From a virus: a DNA stretch of 23,512 bases. The stretch is taken from the IMG/VR virus record IMGVR_UViG_3300048126_000088, positions 1 to 23,512 of that record; one strand, 5' to 3'. The notes below the pieces were generated by a model. It did not search any database. It worked only from the letters and a program-made list of their open reading frames with translations, and was not told where the DNA came from. This document shows positions 6,915-13,333 of the stretch, in pieces (position 1 is the stretch's first letter; each line of letters starts with the position of its first letter). The translations under genes and the position numbers were made by a program.

Positions 6915-6949
6915 GTATTATTCACAAAAAACTCCTATGGGAATAATGC
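6915..6949 (-). other. Weak AU-rich hairpin at the 3' end of the GT-A gene
   Basis: A 9-bp stem (GCATTATTC with GAATAATAC, one G-U pair) with a 17-base loop surrounds the stop codon of the glycosyltransferase gene. It has no T-tract, so it may be a weak end signal or an mRNA-stabilising structure rather than a full terminator. Confidence 0.3.
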
Positions 6950-7801
6950 TCTAGTGAATTTGGTTTCGTCGCCTTCCCGTTGCGTATTGTATCTACGATC
7001 GTTCCAGTGGCGTACCATGTCTACTTTCCATTCACCACCAGTGTAGTGACAGAAACGTGCTTTTTGGAAGAACTCTTCTTCCGATGCATAGTGGGGGGAG
7101 TCGTTCCACGTCTGGTCGATGGTTTCGATATCGAAATCGTGTTTCATCAACTGCGCGGAGATGTAGGGTTGATCATTCATGATGGACATGTGGAAGTCGC
7201 CCGTGTAACACCATTCTTCCCAAGGTAGGAACAGTTCACGTGCACGTAGACGCGCTTCTTTGGTCCATAGGACCACACCCGTGTTCATGATGGTTATCTT
7301 AGAGGGACGATTGGGCGGCATCACTGGGACGATTGGGCAGTCGTGTAGGGAGAACTTACGACAGAAGTTGTCGTAAGTGTCGCCGGGCCCATCCCATGAA
7401 TTGTAACCACCGCCGGAGGCAGTAACGAAATCTGATTCTAAGACACCATAGACATCCGCACCGGACTCCATGAGATCAAAGATATTTTCGTCAGTGTTGA
7501 CCACGATGTCTGTATCTGCAAACAACAGGTTGTCGTATTGGTCAAAAATAGGGTCTAACCAGACACGTGCGCACTCGTGCAGTAGGGATGTCGAACATCC
7601 GTGACCTTCGGTCGCTACGCGTTTGTTGGAGTAAATGTGTGTTGCATCGATTCGTTCTGCATACTTCTCGAACGACTCGCGTGAGATCTTGGCGACCTCT
7701 TCGTAGAGAGAGGAACGAGAACCGTCCCACCCTTTGATACCACCACGTTTGTCGACTTCCTTAGACGTGATCATATACTGAAAGATTACATTTTTAGACA
7801 T
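6935..7801 (-). CDS. GT-A fold glycosyltransferase (GT8-like)
   Basis: The 288-aa protein has the nucleotide-sugar transferase layout. An N-terminal strand and a helical region lead to NLLFADTDIVVN (91-102) with the metal-binding DxD at 96-98. Next come a small-residue stretch around GGGYNSWDGPGD, then IMNTGVVLWTKEARLRARELF, which is the conserved NxG acceptor-side motif. A later DQPYISAQLM and a terminal CHYTGGEWK with the metal-ligand His complete the pattern. It would move a sugar from a UDP-type donor. The start overlaps the lysozyme stop by 8 bases, so it is co-expressed late. Acceptor unknown; virion or host-surface glycan is a guess. Confidence 0.8.
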   Translation of the reverse strand: MSKNVIFQYMITSKEVDKRGGIKGWDGSRSSLYEEVAKISRESFEKYAERIDATHIYSNKRVATEGHGCSTSLLHECARVWLDPIFDQYDNLLFADTDIVVNTDENIFDLMESGADVYGVLESDFVTASGGGYNSWDGPGDTYDNFCRKFSLHDCPIVPVMPPNRPSKITIMNTGVVLWTKEARLRARELFLPWEEWCYTGDFHMSIMNDQPYISAQLMKHDFDIETIDQTWNDSPHYASEEEFFQKARFCHYTGGEWKVDMVRHWNDRRYNTQREGDETKFTRALFP

Positions 7802-8309
7802 TCTCTAACCTTGTCATAAGTCGTTCGGCACGGTTGCTTACTTGACGATACCATCTCGAATCGCGACCTTCAACTGCCGCATTCTTATAGTCACCACGTT
7901 CTAGGTGACCGTTCATTTTCTTAAACTTACTTAGTCTTGGTCTACCAAGGTTAAACATCATGTTGACCAAGATCTCTTTGACCTCGCCTGGAAAACAAGA
8001 CCACATGTGTCCGTATAACACACCACACTCTCGCAAGGCGATGTCGAGATCTGATTCGAAGACCTGTGCAACCCTTTCTGGGGAAACTTTCGTTCCGACT
8101 GGAGCGCCGTACTCGCCGTCACTTTTCGTGATGAGATGCCCAACACCGAACGTGGGATAGTTGAGATGGTCGAGGTAAATCTCATAAACAACTCCTTCAT
8201 CGGTTTTTAACTGTTCAAATACTGCCTGTCTATTCATTTCAAAAACAACTGCGTTTGATTTACCGATGGGCACTATCTTATCTACAAACTTCGCCCACAG
8301 CGAACGCAT
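7794..8309 (-). CDS. e: T4-type lysozyme (endolysin, GH24)
   Basis: This 171-aa muramidase cuts the MurNAc-GlcNAc bond of peptidoglycan at lysis. The T4 lysozyme catalytic set is intact: Glu38 in TDEG, Asp47 in YLDH and Thr53 in PTFGVGHL, at the same spacing as T4 Glu11/Asp20/Thr26. The C-terminal SRWYRQVSNRAERLMTRL matches the T4 SRWYNQTPNRAKRV region. An N-terminal extension of about 24 residues precedes the T4 start; the chosen start has an AGGAGAGA site and is preferred to the internal Met25. The extension is not a clear signal peptide. Small membrane proteins lie just upstream, as expected for a lysis region. Confidence 0.93.
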   Translation of the reverse strand: MRSLWAKFVDKIVPIGKSNAVVFEMNRQAVFEQLKTDEGVVYEIYLDHLNYPTFGVGHLITKSDGEYGAPVGTKVSPERVAQVFESDLDIALRECGVLYGHMWSCFPGEVKEILVNMMFNLGRPRLSKFKKMNGHLERGDYKNAAVEGRDSRWYRQVSNRAERLMTRLENV

Positions 8310-8317
8310 GGTCTCTC

Positions 8318-8509
8318 CTATAGTTTAACCACTAACGCGGTAAGAATACCCGCGAGAAGAACGTTGGTCATCAACAGTTCTAGTGCTAGGATTGTGTGGT
8401 ACCAGATCCAACGCGTTTTGTATGCGTTGTCAACCGAAATATCTTGTGGATCTGGATCATTATCTACCTTATTCACCTTCGCATGTTGAAACCACTTTGA
8501 AAAAAGCAT
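8318..8509 (-). CDS. Small single-pass membrane protein next to lysozyme, 63 aa
   Basis: The protein has a charged N-terminal half (WFQHAKVNKVDNDPDPQDISVDNAY) and a hydrophobic C-terminal helix from about residue 37 to 62 (HTILALELLMTNVLLAGILT). It starts 8 bases upstream of the lysozyme gene with an AGGGAAG site. Position and shape suggest a lysis accessory such as a holin, but a single C-terminal anchor is also common in other phage proteins. No family is assigned. Confidence 0.7.
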   Translation of the reverse strand: MLFSKWFQHAKVNKVDNDPDPQDISVDNAYKTRWIWYHTILALELLMTNVLLAGILTALVVKL

Positions 8510-8517
8510 GATCTTCC

Positions 8518-8760
8518 CTATACGTTAATTGTATTGTCCTTACCGGACGTTTCTTTTATTTCTTTTAATTTTTCGGACCAATCTCGACCCGCAATCGAAT
8601 GCGCATCTCTAGTTCCCGATACTAATTTAGGGGCGGAAGACGCACTATGATATCGTTCGTATTCCGGATGATCAGCCTTCCACTGATCGTATTCAGATAT
8701 CCGGAGAATCACGTCAATGACTTCTCCGGTATCCTTGTTTTTAAACTCATACTGTGGCAT
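8518..8760 (-). CDS. FmdB-like phage protein lacking zinc cysteines, 80 aa
   Basis: The N-terminus MPQYEFKNKDTGEVIDVILRISEYDQW follows the strand pattern of FmdB-type zinc-ribbon regulators (M-P-x-Y-E-F, then T-G), but the two CxxC pairs are absent. The second half, with APKLVSGT and a lysine-rich SEKLKEIKETSGK end, matches small proteins I associate with cyanophage-type T4-like genomes. It is a late gene between a small basic protein and the lysozyme region. Function is not known; the FmdB likeness is my reading of the N-terminal pattern only. Confidence 0.7.
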   Translation of the reverse strand: MPQYEFKNKDTGEVIDVILRISEYDQWKADHPEYERYHSASSAPKLVSGTRDAHSIAGRDWSEKLKEIKETSGKDNTINV

Positions 8761-8837
8761 TATATTTCCATTACCAAGATTTGATCACGTCACTACGACA
8801 GGAGTCTCACGGTCGCACCTGAAGAGATAGTCACCTC
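8761..8837 (-). other. 77-base non-coding gap with an unused perfect Shine-Dalgarno
   Basis: The gap after the 36-aa gene begins, on the minus strand, inside AGGAGGTGA, a perfect anti-16S match that overlaps the stop of that gene. No ATG follows at usable distance. Short complementary pieces (AGGAG/CTCCT, GCGAC/GTCGT) could fold. It may be a structured leader for the 80-aa gene; I see no gene in it. Confidence 0.3.
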
Positions 8838-8948
8838 CTATCGAAATTGTTGAAAAGCGGAACGGACGGAGTTTGAATAATTATTCACTCTCGTTCGATT
8901 ACTCGTATACTTTCCTCGATTGCGTTGGTTCAACTTTTGTCTCGACAT
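8838..8948 (-). CDS. Very small basic protein, 36 aa
   Basis: A GGAGAAACACC ribosome site precedes the ATG at 8946-8948, and the frame ends at TAG (8838). The product, starting MSRQKLNQRNRGKYTSNR, has eight Arg, two Lys, many Asn, Gln and Ser, and no acidic residue, so it is strongly positive and probably disordered. Such peptides often bind nucleic acid or are packed in virions, but that is inference. It fills an otherwise empty gap between two late genes. It is too short for homology to be judged by eye. Confidence 0.6.
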   Translation of the reverse strand: MSRQKLNQRNRGKYTSNRTRVNNYSNSVRSAFQQFR

Positions 8949-8997
8949 GGTGTTTCTCCTTAATGTTAGTGTAATGTGTCGAATTGTTTGAGTGTTA

Positions 8998-9432
8998 TCA
9001 CTCGACGATCAAGTCTGGAAATGCCTCCTGTACTAGTTTCTTGGTTATATAACGACATGGTGCCTTCTTGGCAACCATCTTCAAGACCAACTCTGCATCC
9101 TCTGGATGTATGGATTCGAGCAGGCCAATGAACTTGTTCTCCCTTTTAAAATCAGGCAGCCGATCGCCCGAACCACCTTGGACAAACCATCCAAAGTCTT
9201 TATGCATTTTATTGAGGGATGAAGGAACCGATTGTGGTTCATTTGGGGTAAAAGGTGGGCGTCCTTCGGGAACATTAAACACCAAAGATTCGTCAAACGA
9301 ACCGCGAAGAACATCACGGAACGCCCAGTTGTCGGAGTATTTTTTAAGGACATCGAGTCGATTATCTCGACCATCCGCCTTCTTGAATTCTTCGAAAATT
9401 TCGAAAACTTCTCTACGGTAATTCGTAATCAT
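8998..9432 (-). CDS. DUF6433-like conserved phage protein, 144 aa
   Basis: I start the gene at the ATG at 9432, which has GAGAAGG upstream and follows the previous stop by one base; an earlier TTG at 9447 overlaps that gene. The protein begins MITNYRREVFEIFEEF, has a central FDESLVFNVPEGRPPFTPNE and PSSLNKMHKDFGWFV, and ends with LLESIHPEDAELVLKMVAKK and KLVQEAFPDLI. This order is what I remember of the DUF6433 family, common in T4-like marine phages. It is soluble and helical. Its role is unknown; the late promoter upstream suggests a virion or assembly-phase function. Confidence 0.8.
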   Translation of the reverse strand: MITNYRREVFEIFEEFKKADGRDNRLDVLKKYSDNWAFRDVLRGSFDESLVFNVPEGRPPFTPNEPQSVPSSLNKMHKDFGWFVQGGSGDRLPDFKRENKFIGLLESIHPEDAELVLKMVAKKAPCRYITKKLVQEAFPDLIVE

Positions 9433-9433
9433 G

Positions 9434-9703
9434 TTATGCCTTCTCAATTGGATAACAGACGTATCGCTTCCTCTCTATGAGTATTTCTTGTTTCGTAGTA
9501 CATGCAAACAAGAATTGCCTTAGTCCGATATCATACCTAATAATAGTATTGCGATCTTGTCCAGTCTTTCTCTCTAGTTGAGCGATTCGACTATCTTTTT
9601 GATCTATCACCTTTATATATTCATCAAGTAACTTTGTTGTGCCACCAATCCAGACCAAAGAACACAACAAGGCACTAAGTGCCGCTGTATATAAGGTGCG
9701 CAT
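9434..9703 (-). CDS. Membrane-anchored coiled-coil protein, 89 aa (spanin-like shape)
   Basis: The N-terminus MRTLYTAALSALLCSLVWIGG is a signal-anchor (about residues 4-21). It is followed by a likely coiled coil (KLLDEYIKVIDQKDSRIAQLERK) and a C-terminal part with Cys68 and Cys83, which fits a periplasmic domain with a possible disulphide. This shape and the closeness to lysozyme suggest an inner-membrane spanin or another lysis accessory, but there is no sequence proof. It is the first gene after the late promoter at 9729-9736, and its AGGAG site lies in the hairpin at 9707-9748. Confidence 0.7.
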   Translation of the reverse strand: MRTLYTAALSALLCSLVWIGGTTKLLDEYIKVIDQKDSRIAQLERKTGQDRNTIIRYDIGLRQFLFACTTKQEILIERKRYVCYPIEKA

Positions 9704-9706
9704 TCG

Positions 9707-9748
9707 ACTCTCTCCTATAGTCTACAATTATTTATAGACAGAGAGAGT
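9707..9748 (-). promoter_or_regulatory. Hairpin that can hide the ribosome site of the 9703 gene
   Basis: On the minus strand ACTCTCTC (9748-9741) pairs perfectly with GAGAGAGT (9714-9707), and an inner GTCTA (9739-9735) pairs with TAGAC (9724-9720) around a 10-base loop. The 3' arm contains the AGGAG ribosome site. RNA made from upstream promoters carries both arms; RNA starting at the late promoter within the structure lacks the 5' arm and leaves the site free. T4 gene e and soc are known to use this scheme. Confidence 0.65.
9729..9736 (-). promoter_or_regulatory. T4-type late promoter of the lysis-type region
   Basis: An exact TATAAATA on the minus strand lies 26 bases before the ATG at 9703. 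The start of transcription would fall near 9722. It probably drives the co-oriented block down to the glycosyltransferase ending at 6935, since I see no other promoter or strong terminator inside that block. Confidence 0.85.
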
Positions 9749-9749
9749 T

Positions 9750-9950
9750 CTAGTCGGGCAGTTTGTCTACTTTTGTTTTAACAAATGTGCGTCCCTTAGT
9801 ACTAAACAGTCGTGTCACAAACGGGATGAAGGGCGCACCCTCTTTGGTTTGGTAACCGTGAAGGTGCGTGTTGCGTTCGGACGTGTAGTAAATGTAGTTA
9901 CTCGCACGTCCATCCCACTCAGTGGTCTCTATCAGTTTGTTATAACTCAT
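9750..9950 (-). CDS. Small phage protein, 66 aa, unknown function
   Basis: The ATG overlaps the stop of the DUF932 gene as ATGA, so the two are translationally coupled. The product starts MSYNKLIETTEWDGRASNYI, is basic near its end (KGRTFVKTKVDK) and has no membrane segment. A high share of Tyr, Thr and Phe suggests a small beta-rich fold. No family is recognised. It ends right before the late promoter hairpin, so early RNA passing through it would carry that hairpin. Confidence 0.65.
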   Translation of the reverse strand: MSYNKLIETTEWDGRASNYIYYTSERNTHLHGYQTKEGAPFIPFVTRLFSTKGRTFVKTKVDKLPD

Positions 9951-10906
9951 GCTGCCACCGCCATTTCGACGGCGAGTTCAGCAGCACGCTTCTTCTTGAC
10001 TTGGTTTGCACCGTACCATGCAGAAGTCATTCGACCGTCCGCAGTACGACCCAACTGGTGGTCAGTGAGGTAAGTCACAGAGTTGAATGCCTGCCACCAT
10101 GAACCACGACCGAACTCAGCGCCAGGTTGAGTCTCCAACAACTCGAATGCCTTCTTAGCGTTTGGTGCGAGATCTTTGTAACCACGTACTTCATCAGCAG
10201 GTGACTGTGATGGGAACAGAGAGTTGTAGTACTGAATCAGAGTGTCAGCAGTGAACTGTCGATTGGACAACAACTGTGCCATCTCTTTGTACTGGTCGAA
10301 CTTCTCGTGAGCGAGACCTAGGTGTTCTTTGACCATCTGTGGGTCAAACGCACGTCGGTGATTCACTTTGATACCGTTAGTTGCAGAACCCTTCAGAGCG
10401 AGGGACAGAGTGTTCATGCAAGTCACACGAACTGGAGTGAATCGAATGTCGATAGACTTACCGTACTCATGTGGGTTAGAGAACAGAAGGTATGAATCGA
10501 CTTGATCACCCTTCAGGATGTCGAACGACTCTTTGATGCGAGCCATTGCGTATACGATCTTACCGTCTTTGAGTGAACCCGCAGAGTTCATCTCCATGTC
10601 ACCCGCAGAACAGTAGTCATTGAAGAAAGTGAATGCTTCCTCGTTCTGACAGGGTGACCATGCACCACCCACCTGAGTGAGAACTGCATTATCAGAAGAA
10701 CGCACCAGCGCCTCCATACCTGTAGGTATCAGATCAACACCCTCTTTAGCAGCATAGGTTGGAACTTTCTCGACCGTCCAGTCGACACCAGCTTTCTGCA
10801 TCATCTGTATGGGAGTTAGATCATTAGAGACTTCGGTACCAATACCCCAAGGGCATCGACCAACAGTTGCGGAAGTTTCGATTTGCAGTACATTGTTCAT
10901 AGACAT
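9947..10906 (-). CDS. DUF932 domain protein, 319 aa
   Basis: The sequence has the DUF932 layout of phage and plasmid proteins: GIGTEVSNDLTPIQMMQKAGVDW near residues 21-43, a PTG...VRSSDNAVLTQVGGAWSPCQNEEAF block near 61-91, GSLKDGKIVYAMARIKESF, then RFTPVRVTCMNTLSLAL. The last part has WWQAFNSVTYLTDHQLGRTADGR, also seen in the family. DUF932 proteins have no established function, though they are often found near DNA-metabolism genes of mobile elements. The gene is preceded by a strong sigma70-type promoter, so it is probably expressed early. The start at 10906 has AAGGAAT upstream. Confidence 0.88.
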   Translation of the reverse strand: MSMNNVLQIETSATVGRCPWGIGTEVSNDLTPIQMMQKAGVDWTVEKVPTYAAKEGVDLIPTGMEALVRSSDNAVLTQVGGAWSPCQNEEAFTFFNDYCSAGDMEMNSAGSLKDGKIVYAMARIKESFDILKGDQVDSYLLFSNPHEYGKSIDIRFTPVRVTCMNTLSLALKGSATNGIKVNHRRAFDPQMVKEHLGLAHEKFDQYKEMAQLLSNRQFTADTLIQYYNSLFPSQSPADEVRGYKDLAPNAKKAFELLETQPGAEFGRGSWWQAFNSVTYLTDHQLGRTADGRMTSAWYGANQVKKKRAAELAVEMAVAA

Positions 10907-10936
10907 AATATAGATTCCTTATTCAATTGAGTAGCC

Positions 10937-10966
10937 ATTGTATCACATGTTTTTGCAACATGTCAA
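10937..10966 (-). promoter_or_regulatory. Sigma70-type early promoter of the DUF932 gene
   Basis: TTGACA (10961-10966) and TACAAT (10937-10942) are 18 bases apart on the minus strand. The spacer holds two copies of the palindrome ACATGT seven bases apart, a possible binding site. A/T-rich sequence reaches 10984, directly next to the stop codon of the upstream gene. Confidence 0.85.
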
Positions 10967-10984
10967 CACTTATTTTAAAAATAA

Positions 10985-11185
10985 TTACAAATAATCTGGG
11001 CGGTATTTGTGGTAGAGTTTTACCGACTCATCTTCGAGTCCCATCTTCTTGAGACGACCCATCATAACACGAATCTTTTGAGACTCATCTCTCCCCTTAA
11101 TGTATGCACGATGGTCATCACTGAAGTGATAGGTCCAATCGTGATTCTGGAGCATACTTTCCAACAATTCCATTTCGGGTCTCAT
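10985..11185 (-). CDS. Small basic phage protein, 66 aa
   Basis: The ATG at 11185 overlaps the upstream stop as ATGA. The product begins MRPEMELLESMLQNHDWTYH and continues with YIKGRDESQKIRVMMGRLKKM and LYHKYRPDYL, which suggests two or three helices with a positive surface. I do not recognise the family. It is the third gene under the promoter at 11791-11819 and ends directly before the next promoter. Confidence 0.7.
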   Translation of the reverse strand: MRPEMELLESMLQNHDWTYHFSDDHRAYIKGRDESQKIRVMMGRLKKMGLEDESVKLYHKYRPDYL

Positions 11186-11484
11186 GCCGCAAACTCCGAC
11201 TTAGGTGAGAATCTAGGGTAGAGTCGAAAGTGCGCCAACTCAGTAAGAGTCTGAGTGTACGTGATGGGGTCCATCAAACACTTCGCATCAAGGGCATCAT
11301 AATACACCATAGAATCATTTTCTATTTCTAACCAGAAGAAGTCATCGTTGAAGAAAGAGTTCTCCGATATCTTATGAACCGGAACATTCAGGTTGTTGAT
11401 GACACGAACGGGAACCTTCAGGAATGACGCTGAAGGATCGGTGATGTAAGTAACTGCGTTGGCACGGTTAGTATTGAAACTCAT
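11182..11484 (-). CDS. Phage protein, 100 aa, unknown function
   Basis: The ATG overlaps the previous stop as TAATG. The N-terminal part (MSFNTNRANAVTYITDPSAS) leads to a strand-rich stretch FLKVPVRVINNLNVPVHKI and an acidic aromatic block FFNDDFFWLEIENDSMVYYDA; the end is AHFRLYPRFSPKSEFAA. It has no membrane segment. It looks like a small soluble early protein. No family is recognised. Confidence 0.7.
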   Translation of the reverse strand: MSFNTNRANAVTYITDPSASFLKVPVRVINNLNVPVHKISENSFFNDDFFWLEIENDSMVYYDALDAKCLMDPITYTQTLTELAHFRLYPRFSPKSEFAA

Positions 11485-11756
11485 TACACTGACTCCTTTA
11501 CTTTCAATTTTTGAGAAGACGTATCGATGATAATGTCACGAACACGTTCACGATCAAGAGAGTCACCATGACCCCAAGTTTCGTGCCGCGTAGTACTAGA
11601 ACAGATTTCGAGATACTTCATGATTGCACGTTCAACGATAGACACTGACAAACCCTCTACAGGGTACAAACCGTCATAGGCATAAAAGGACAACACATAG
11701 TTACGGAATTCAACTAGGTCTGGGTTAGAACGCATTGCAATATAGTTAGTAGTCAT
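11484..11756 (-). CDS. Phage protein, 90 aa, first gene of an early unit
   Basis: I use the ATG at 11756 (MTTNYIAMRSN), which is preceded by AGAAGAGAGA; a TTG two codons upstream is less likely. The protein is soluble and helical, with FRNYVLSFYAYDGLYPVEGLS and IVERAIMKYLEI, and ends with a lysine-rich SSQKLKVKESV. It is directly downstream of the promoter at 11791-11819. Function is not recognised. Confidence 0.7.
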   Translation of the reverse strand: MTTNYIAMRSNPDLVEFRNYVLSFYAYDGLYPVEGLSVSIVERAIMKYLEICSSTTRHETWGHGDSLDRERVRDIIIDTSSQKLKVKESV

Positions 11757-11790
11757 AATCAAATCTCTCTTCTCATTAATTTATGTAACC

Positions 11791-11819
11791 ATTATACTTC
11801 TTTTGGAAACATATGTCAA
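11791..11819 (-). promoter_or_regulatory. Sigma70-type early promoter
   Basis: TTGACA (11814-11819) and TATAAT (11791-11796) are exactly 17 bases apart on the minus strand. The bases after the -10 read GGTTACATAAA, the same as after the promoter at 12329-12357. A possible small stem (GTGACT/AGTCAC) lies upstream near 11830-11855. Confidence 0.88.
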
Positions 11820-11850
11820 CACTTAAACGTGACTTATTTTAGGTAATTAG

Positions 11851-12018
11851 TCACAAACTAGATTTCTCCAGTTTCTCGATTTGAAATTGAAGCGTGAGGA
11901 TACGATCCTCGACACGTGCGTTGTCTTCGGGAGACAACTCCCCACGCACCTCACAGAGGCACATCAACTCGTTATAGAGATCACCTACTACTGCGTTAAT
12001 GTTGTTAACCAAACTCAT
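11851..12018 (-). CDS. Small coiled-coil protein, 55 aa
   Basis: The ATG at 12018 has a strong AAGGAGGC site, which overlaps the end of the upstream gene. The longer frame that reaches 12267 runs through that upstream gene and is rejected. The product starts MSLVNNINAVVGDLYNELMC and is helical throughout, with a heptad-like end RVEDRILTLQFQIEKLEK. It has Cys20 and Cys22. It could be a small regulatory or inhibitor protein, but nothing in the sequence proves it. Confidence 0.7.
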   Translation of the reverse strand: MSLVNNINAVVGDLYNELMCLCEVRGELSPEDNARVEDRILTLQFQIEKLEKSSL

Positions 12019-12019
12019 A

Positions 12020-12295
12020 TTATGCCTCCTTAGGCGCAAACAATTTACCGAAACCTTCGACCAGAAGGTTGTAAGAGTAGATCTCGTATTTCCACTCATG
12101 ATCAAAACCGTAGTCGTCAGACTCGTAGGCATCACGTTCTGCTTTCTCGTAACGCTTCTCAAAACCTTGGAGAGCATCAAGAGTATCTTCAGTACCCATG
12201 AAACCTTTGATAATTCTAAGCGCTTGGTTGAAACCAATGTCTGATGATTCCATCTCTTCGCGGTCAAATGAATCTTGGTAAATAATTCGTGCCAT
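12020..12295 (-). CDS. Acidic phage protein, 91 aa
   Basis: The ATG at 12295 follows AGAGAGAAAG about 5 bases upstream. The product begins MARIIYQDSFDREEMESSD and has a helical acidic centre (FEKRYEKAERDAYESDDYGFDHEW). It is soluble with no known motif. It is the first gene under the promoter at 12329-12357 and is two bases from the following small gene. Function unknown. Confidence 0.7.
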   Translation of the reverse strand: MARIIYQDSFDREEMESSDIGFNQALRIIKGFMGTEDTLDALQGFEKRYEKAERDAYESDDYGFDHEWKYEIYSYNLLVEGFGKLFAPKEA

Positions 12296-12328
12296 GTCTT
12301 TCTCTCTCTATCTCAACTTTATGTAACC

Positions 12329-12357
12329 ATTATAGTACATGTTTCGAAAAGACGCAA
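12329..12357 (-). promoter_or_regulatory. Sigma70-type early promoter with a weaker -35 box
   Basis: TTGCGT (12352-12357) and TATAAT (12329-12334) are 17 bases apart. The -10 is followed by GGTTACATAAA and preceded by ACATGT two bases away, as at 10937-10966. The -35 box matches TTGACA in four of six positions. Confidence 0.75.
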
Positions 12358-12383
12358 GAGTTATTTGTGGTAATTTGTCACAT

Positions 12384-12797
12384 TTATTGGGGGAGATGTT
12401 TGGCGTGGATTTTACAACCGATGAACGCGTTGTAGTAATCGTCTCTCAGGAGTACATCGTACTCGAACTGGAGTTTCGCTTCGTAGTAGGAACACTCGCC
12501 TTTGGTTCGGCAGAGTTTGAGGATTTCTCGTTTGTAGTTCTCGGCACCGCGTTGCGCGACTGCCTCTTTTAGATCTTGACTTGATCCGTAGTACTTGGAC
12601 CAGTCAGATTGGACGCGCGTCTTGACACGGCGTTTGCGGGTCTTGGTGACAGGAAGTGTCTTGGGTTTCCAAAAGAACTTCTTACCGATATATTTCATAC
12701 CAGTGTCCAGTTCGGTGATTTGGTAGACGAACCCTTGGTAGTCTTCTAGGAAGGTCTCTTCGGGTTCGAATATCTTGTCTTCATACAACCATGTCAT
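12384..12797 (-). CDS. GIY-YIG-like nuclease domain protein, 137 aa
   Basis: Residues 22-38 (GFVYQITELDTGMKYIG) carry a degenerate GIY and a YIG element at the usual spacing. The following parts are a basic loop (TKTRKRRVKTRVQSDW), KYYGSSQDL, and KREILKLCRTKGECSYYEAKLQFE with Glu106 in the place of the catalytic metal-binding Glu. This is the pattern of small nuclease-like proteins of T4-like phages. It would cut or bind DNA in the infected cell. It is the last gene of the nucleotide-metabolism operon, 4 bases past the nucleosidase-like gene. The first motif has V-Y in place of G-I-Y, so activity is not certain. Confidence 0.75.
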   Translation of the reverse strand: MTWLYEDKIFEPEETFLEDYQGFVYQITELDTGMKYIGKKFFWKPKTLPVTKTRKRRVKTRVQSDWSKYYGSSQDLKEAVAQRGAENYKREILKLCRTKGECSYYEAKLQFEYDVLLRDDYYNAFIGCKIHAKHLPQ

Positions 12798-12801
12798 GCA
12801 A

Positions 12802-13332
12802 CTATATAGAGTTGCTGTAAACCTCTATGAAATGTGGTTCACCATTGGCGACACTTTTACTCCATTCCTCCGCTGCACCATCGTCCGCCTTATCACTGAC
12901 GTACTTGTAACATCGGAACTCGACACCTGCATCCTGACAGACTTTGGCAATTGCATAGGCCTCCATCTCGACTAGATCTGCTGGGATATCAAGGTTCGGG
13001 TCTGCAACGAAATCATCACCTGTACTGCAAGTGAGTCCGTCACCTTCTCCAAGAACAACCCCATCTTCGAACGGAGTCTGTCCCAGACTGTAACCCAATC
13101 CAGCGCAAGACATGTCTCGTTGTACGAATTGTGTCACTTCGTGGATACCACCATCTACGGTGATACCACCTGCGGTTCCGAAATTCCAAACCACATTCGG
13201 TTTGTGTCGTTCTATTAATTTTGCAGCAGTCATCGTTGCATTGACTTTACCGACTCCGGTAAAAAAGACATTGTCCCACTGGGACATTTTTGGAGCCTCT
13301 AATTCTAAGGCAATGAGGATGATGTCGGACAT
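12802..13332 (-). CDS. MTA/SAH-nucleosidase-like protein (PNP/UDP superfamily)
   Basis: I start at the ATG at 13332 (MSDIILIALELEAPK), one base past the apt stop, as its first strand fits the family; the longer form to 13380 overlaps apt. The family marks are FFTGVGKVNATMTA (23-36), NFGTAGGI (50-57), CSTGDDFV (102-109), VEMEAYAIA (121-129) with the ribose-binding Met-Glu, and VSDKAD (145-150) with the catalytic Asp147. Members release adenine from methylthioadenosine, S-adenosylhomocysteine or 5'-deoxyadenosine. At 176 aa it is shorter than the usual 230, so some surface loops are missing. The neighbour apt can reuse the adenine, which supports the call. Confidence 0.82.
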   Translation of the reverse strand: MSDIILIALELEAPKMSQWDNVFFTGVGKVNATMTAAKLIERHKPNVVWNFGTAGGITVDGGIHEVTQFVQRDMSCAGLGYSLGQTPFEDGVVLGEGDGLTCSTGDDFVADPNLDIPADLVEMEAYAIAKVCQDAGVEFRCYKYVSDKADDGAAEEWSKSVANGEPHFIEVYSNSI

Positions 13333-13333
13333 C

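Noticed and set aside
11851-12267. 138-codon frame including the 55-aa coiled-coil gene
   Set aside because: Its first two thirds are out of frame with the 91-aa gene on the same strand; the strong AAGGAGGC site marks the later start.
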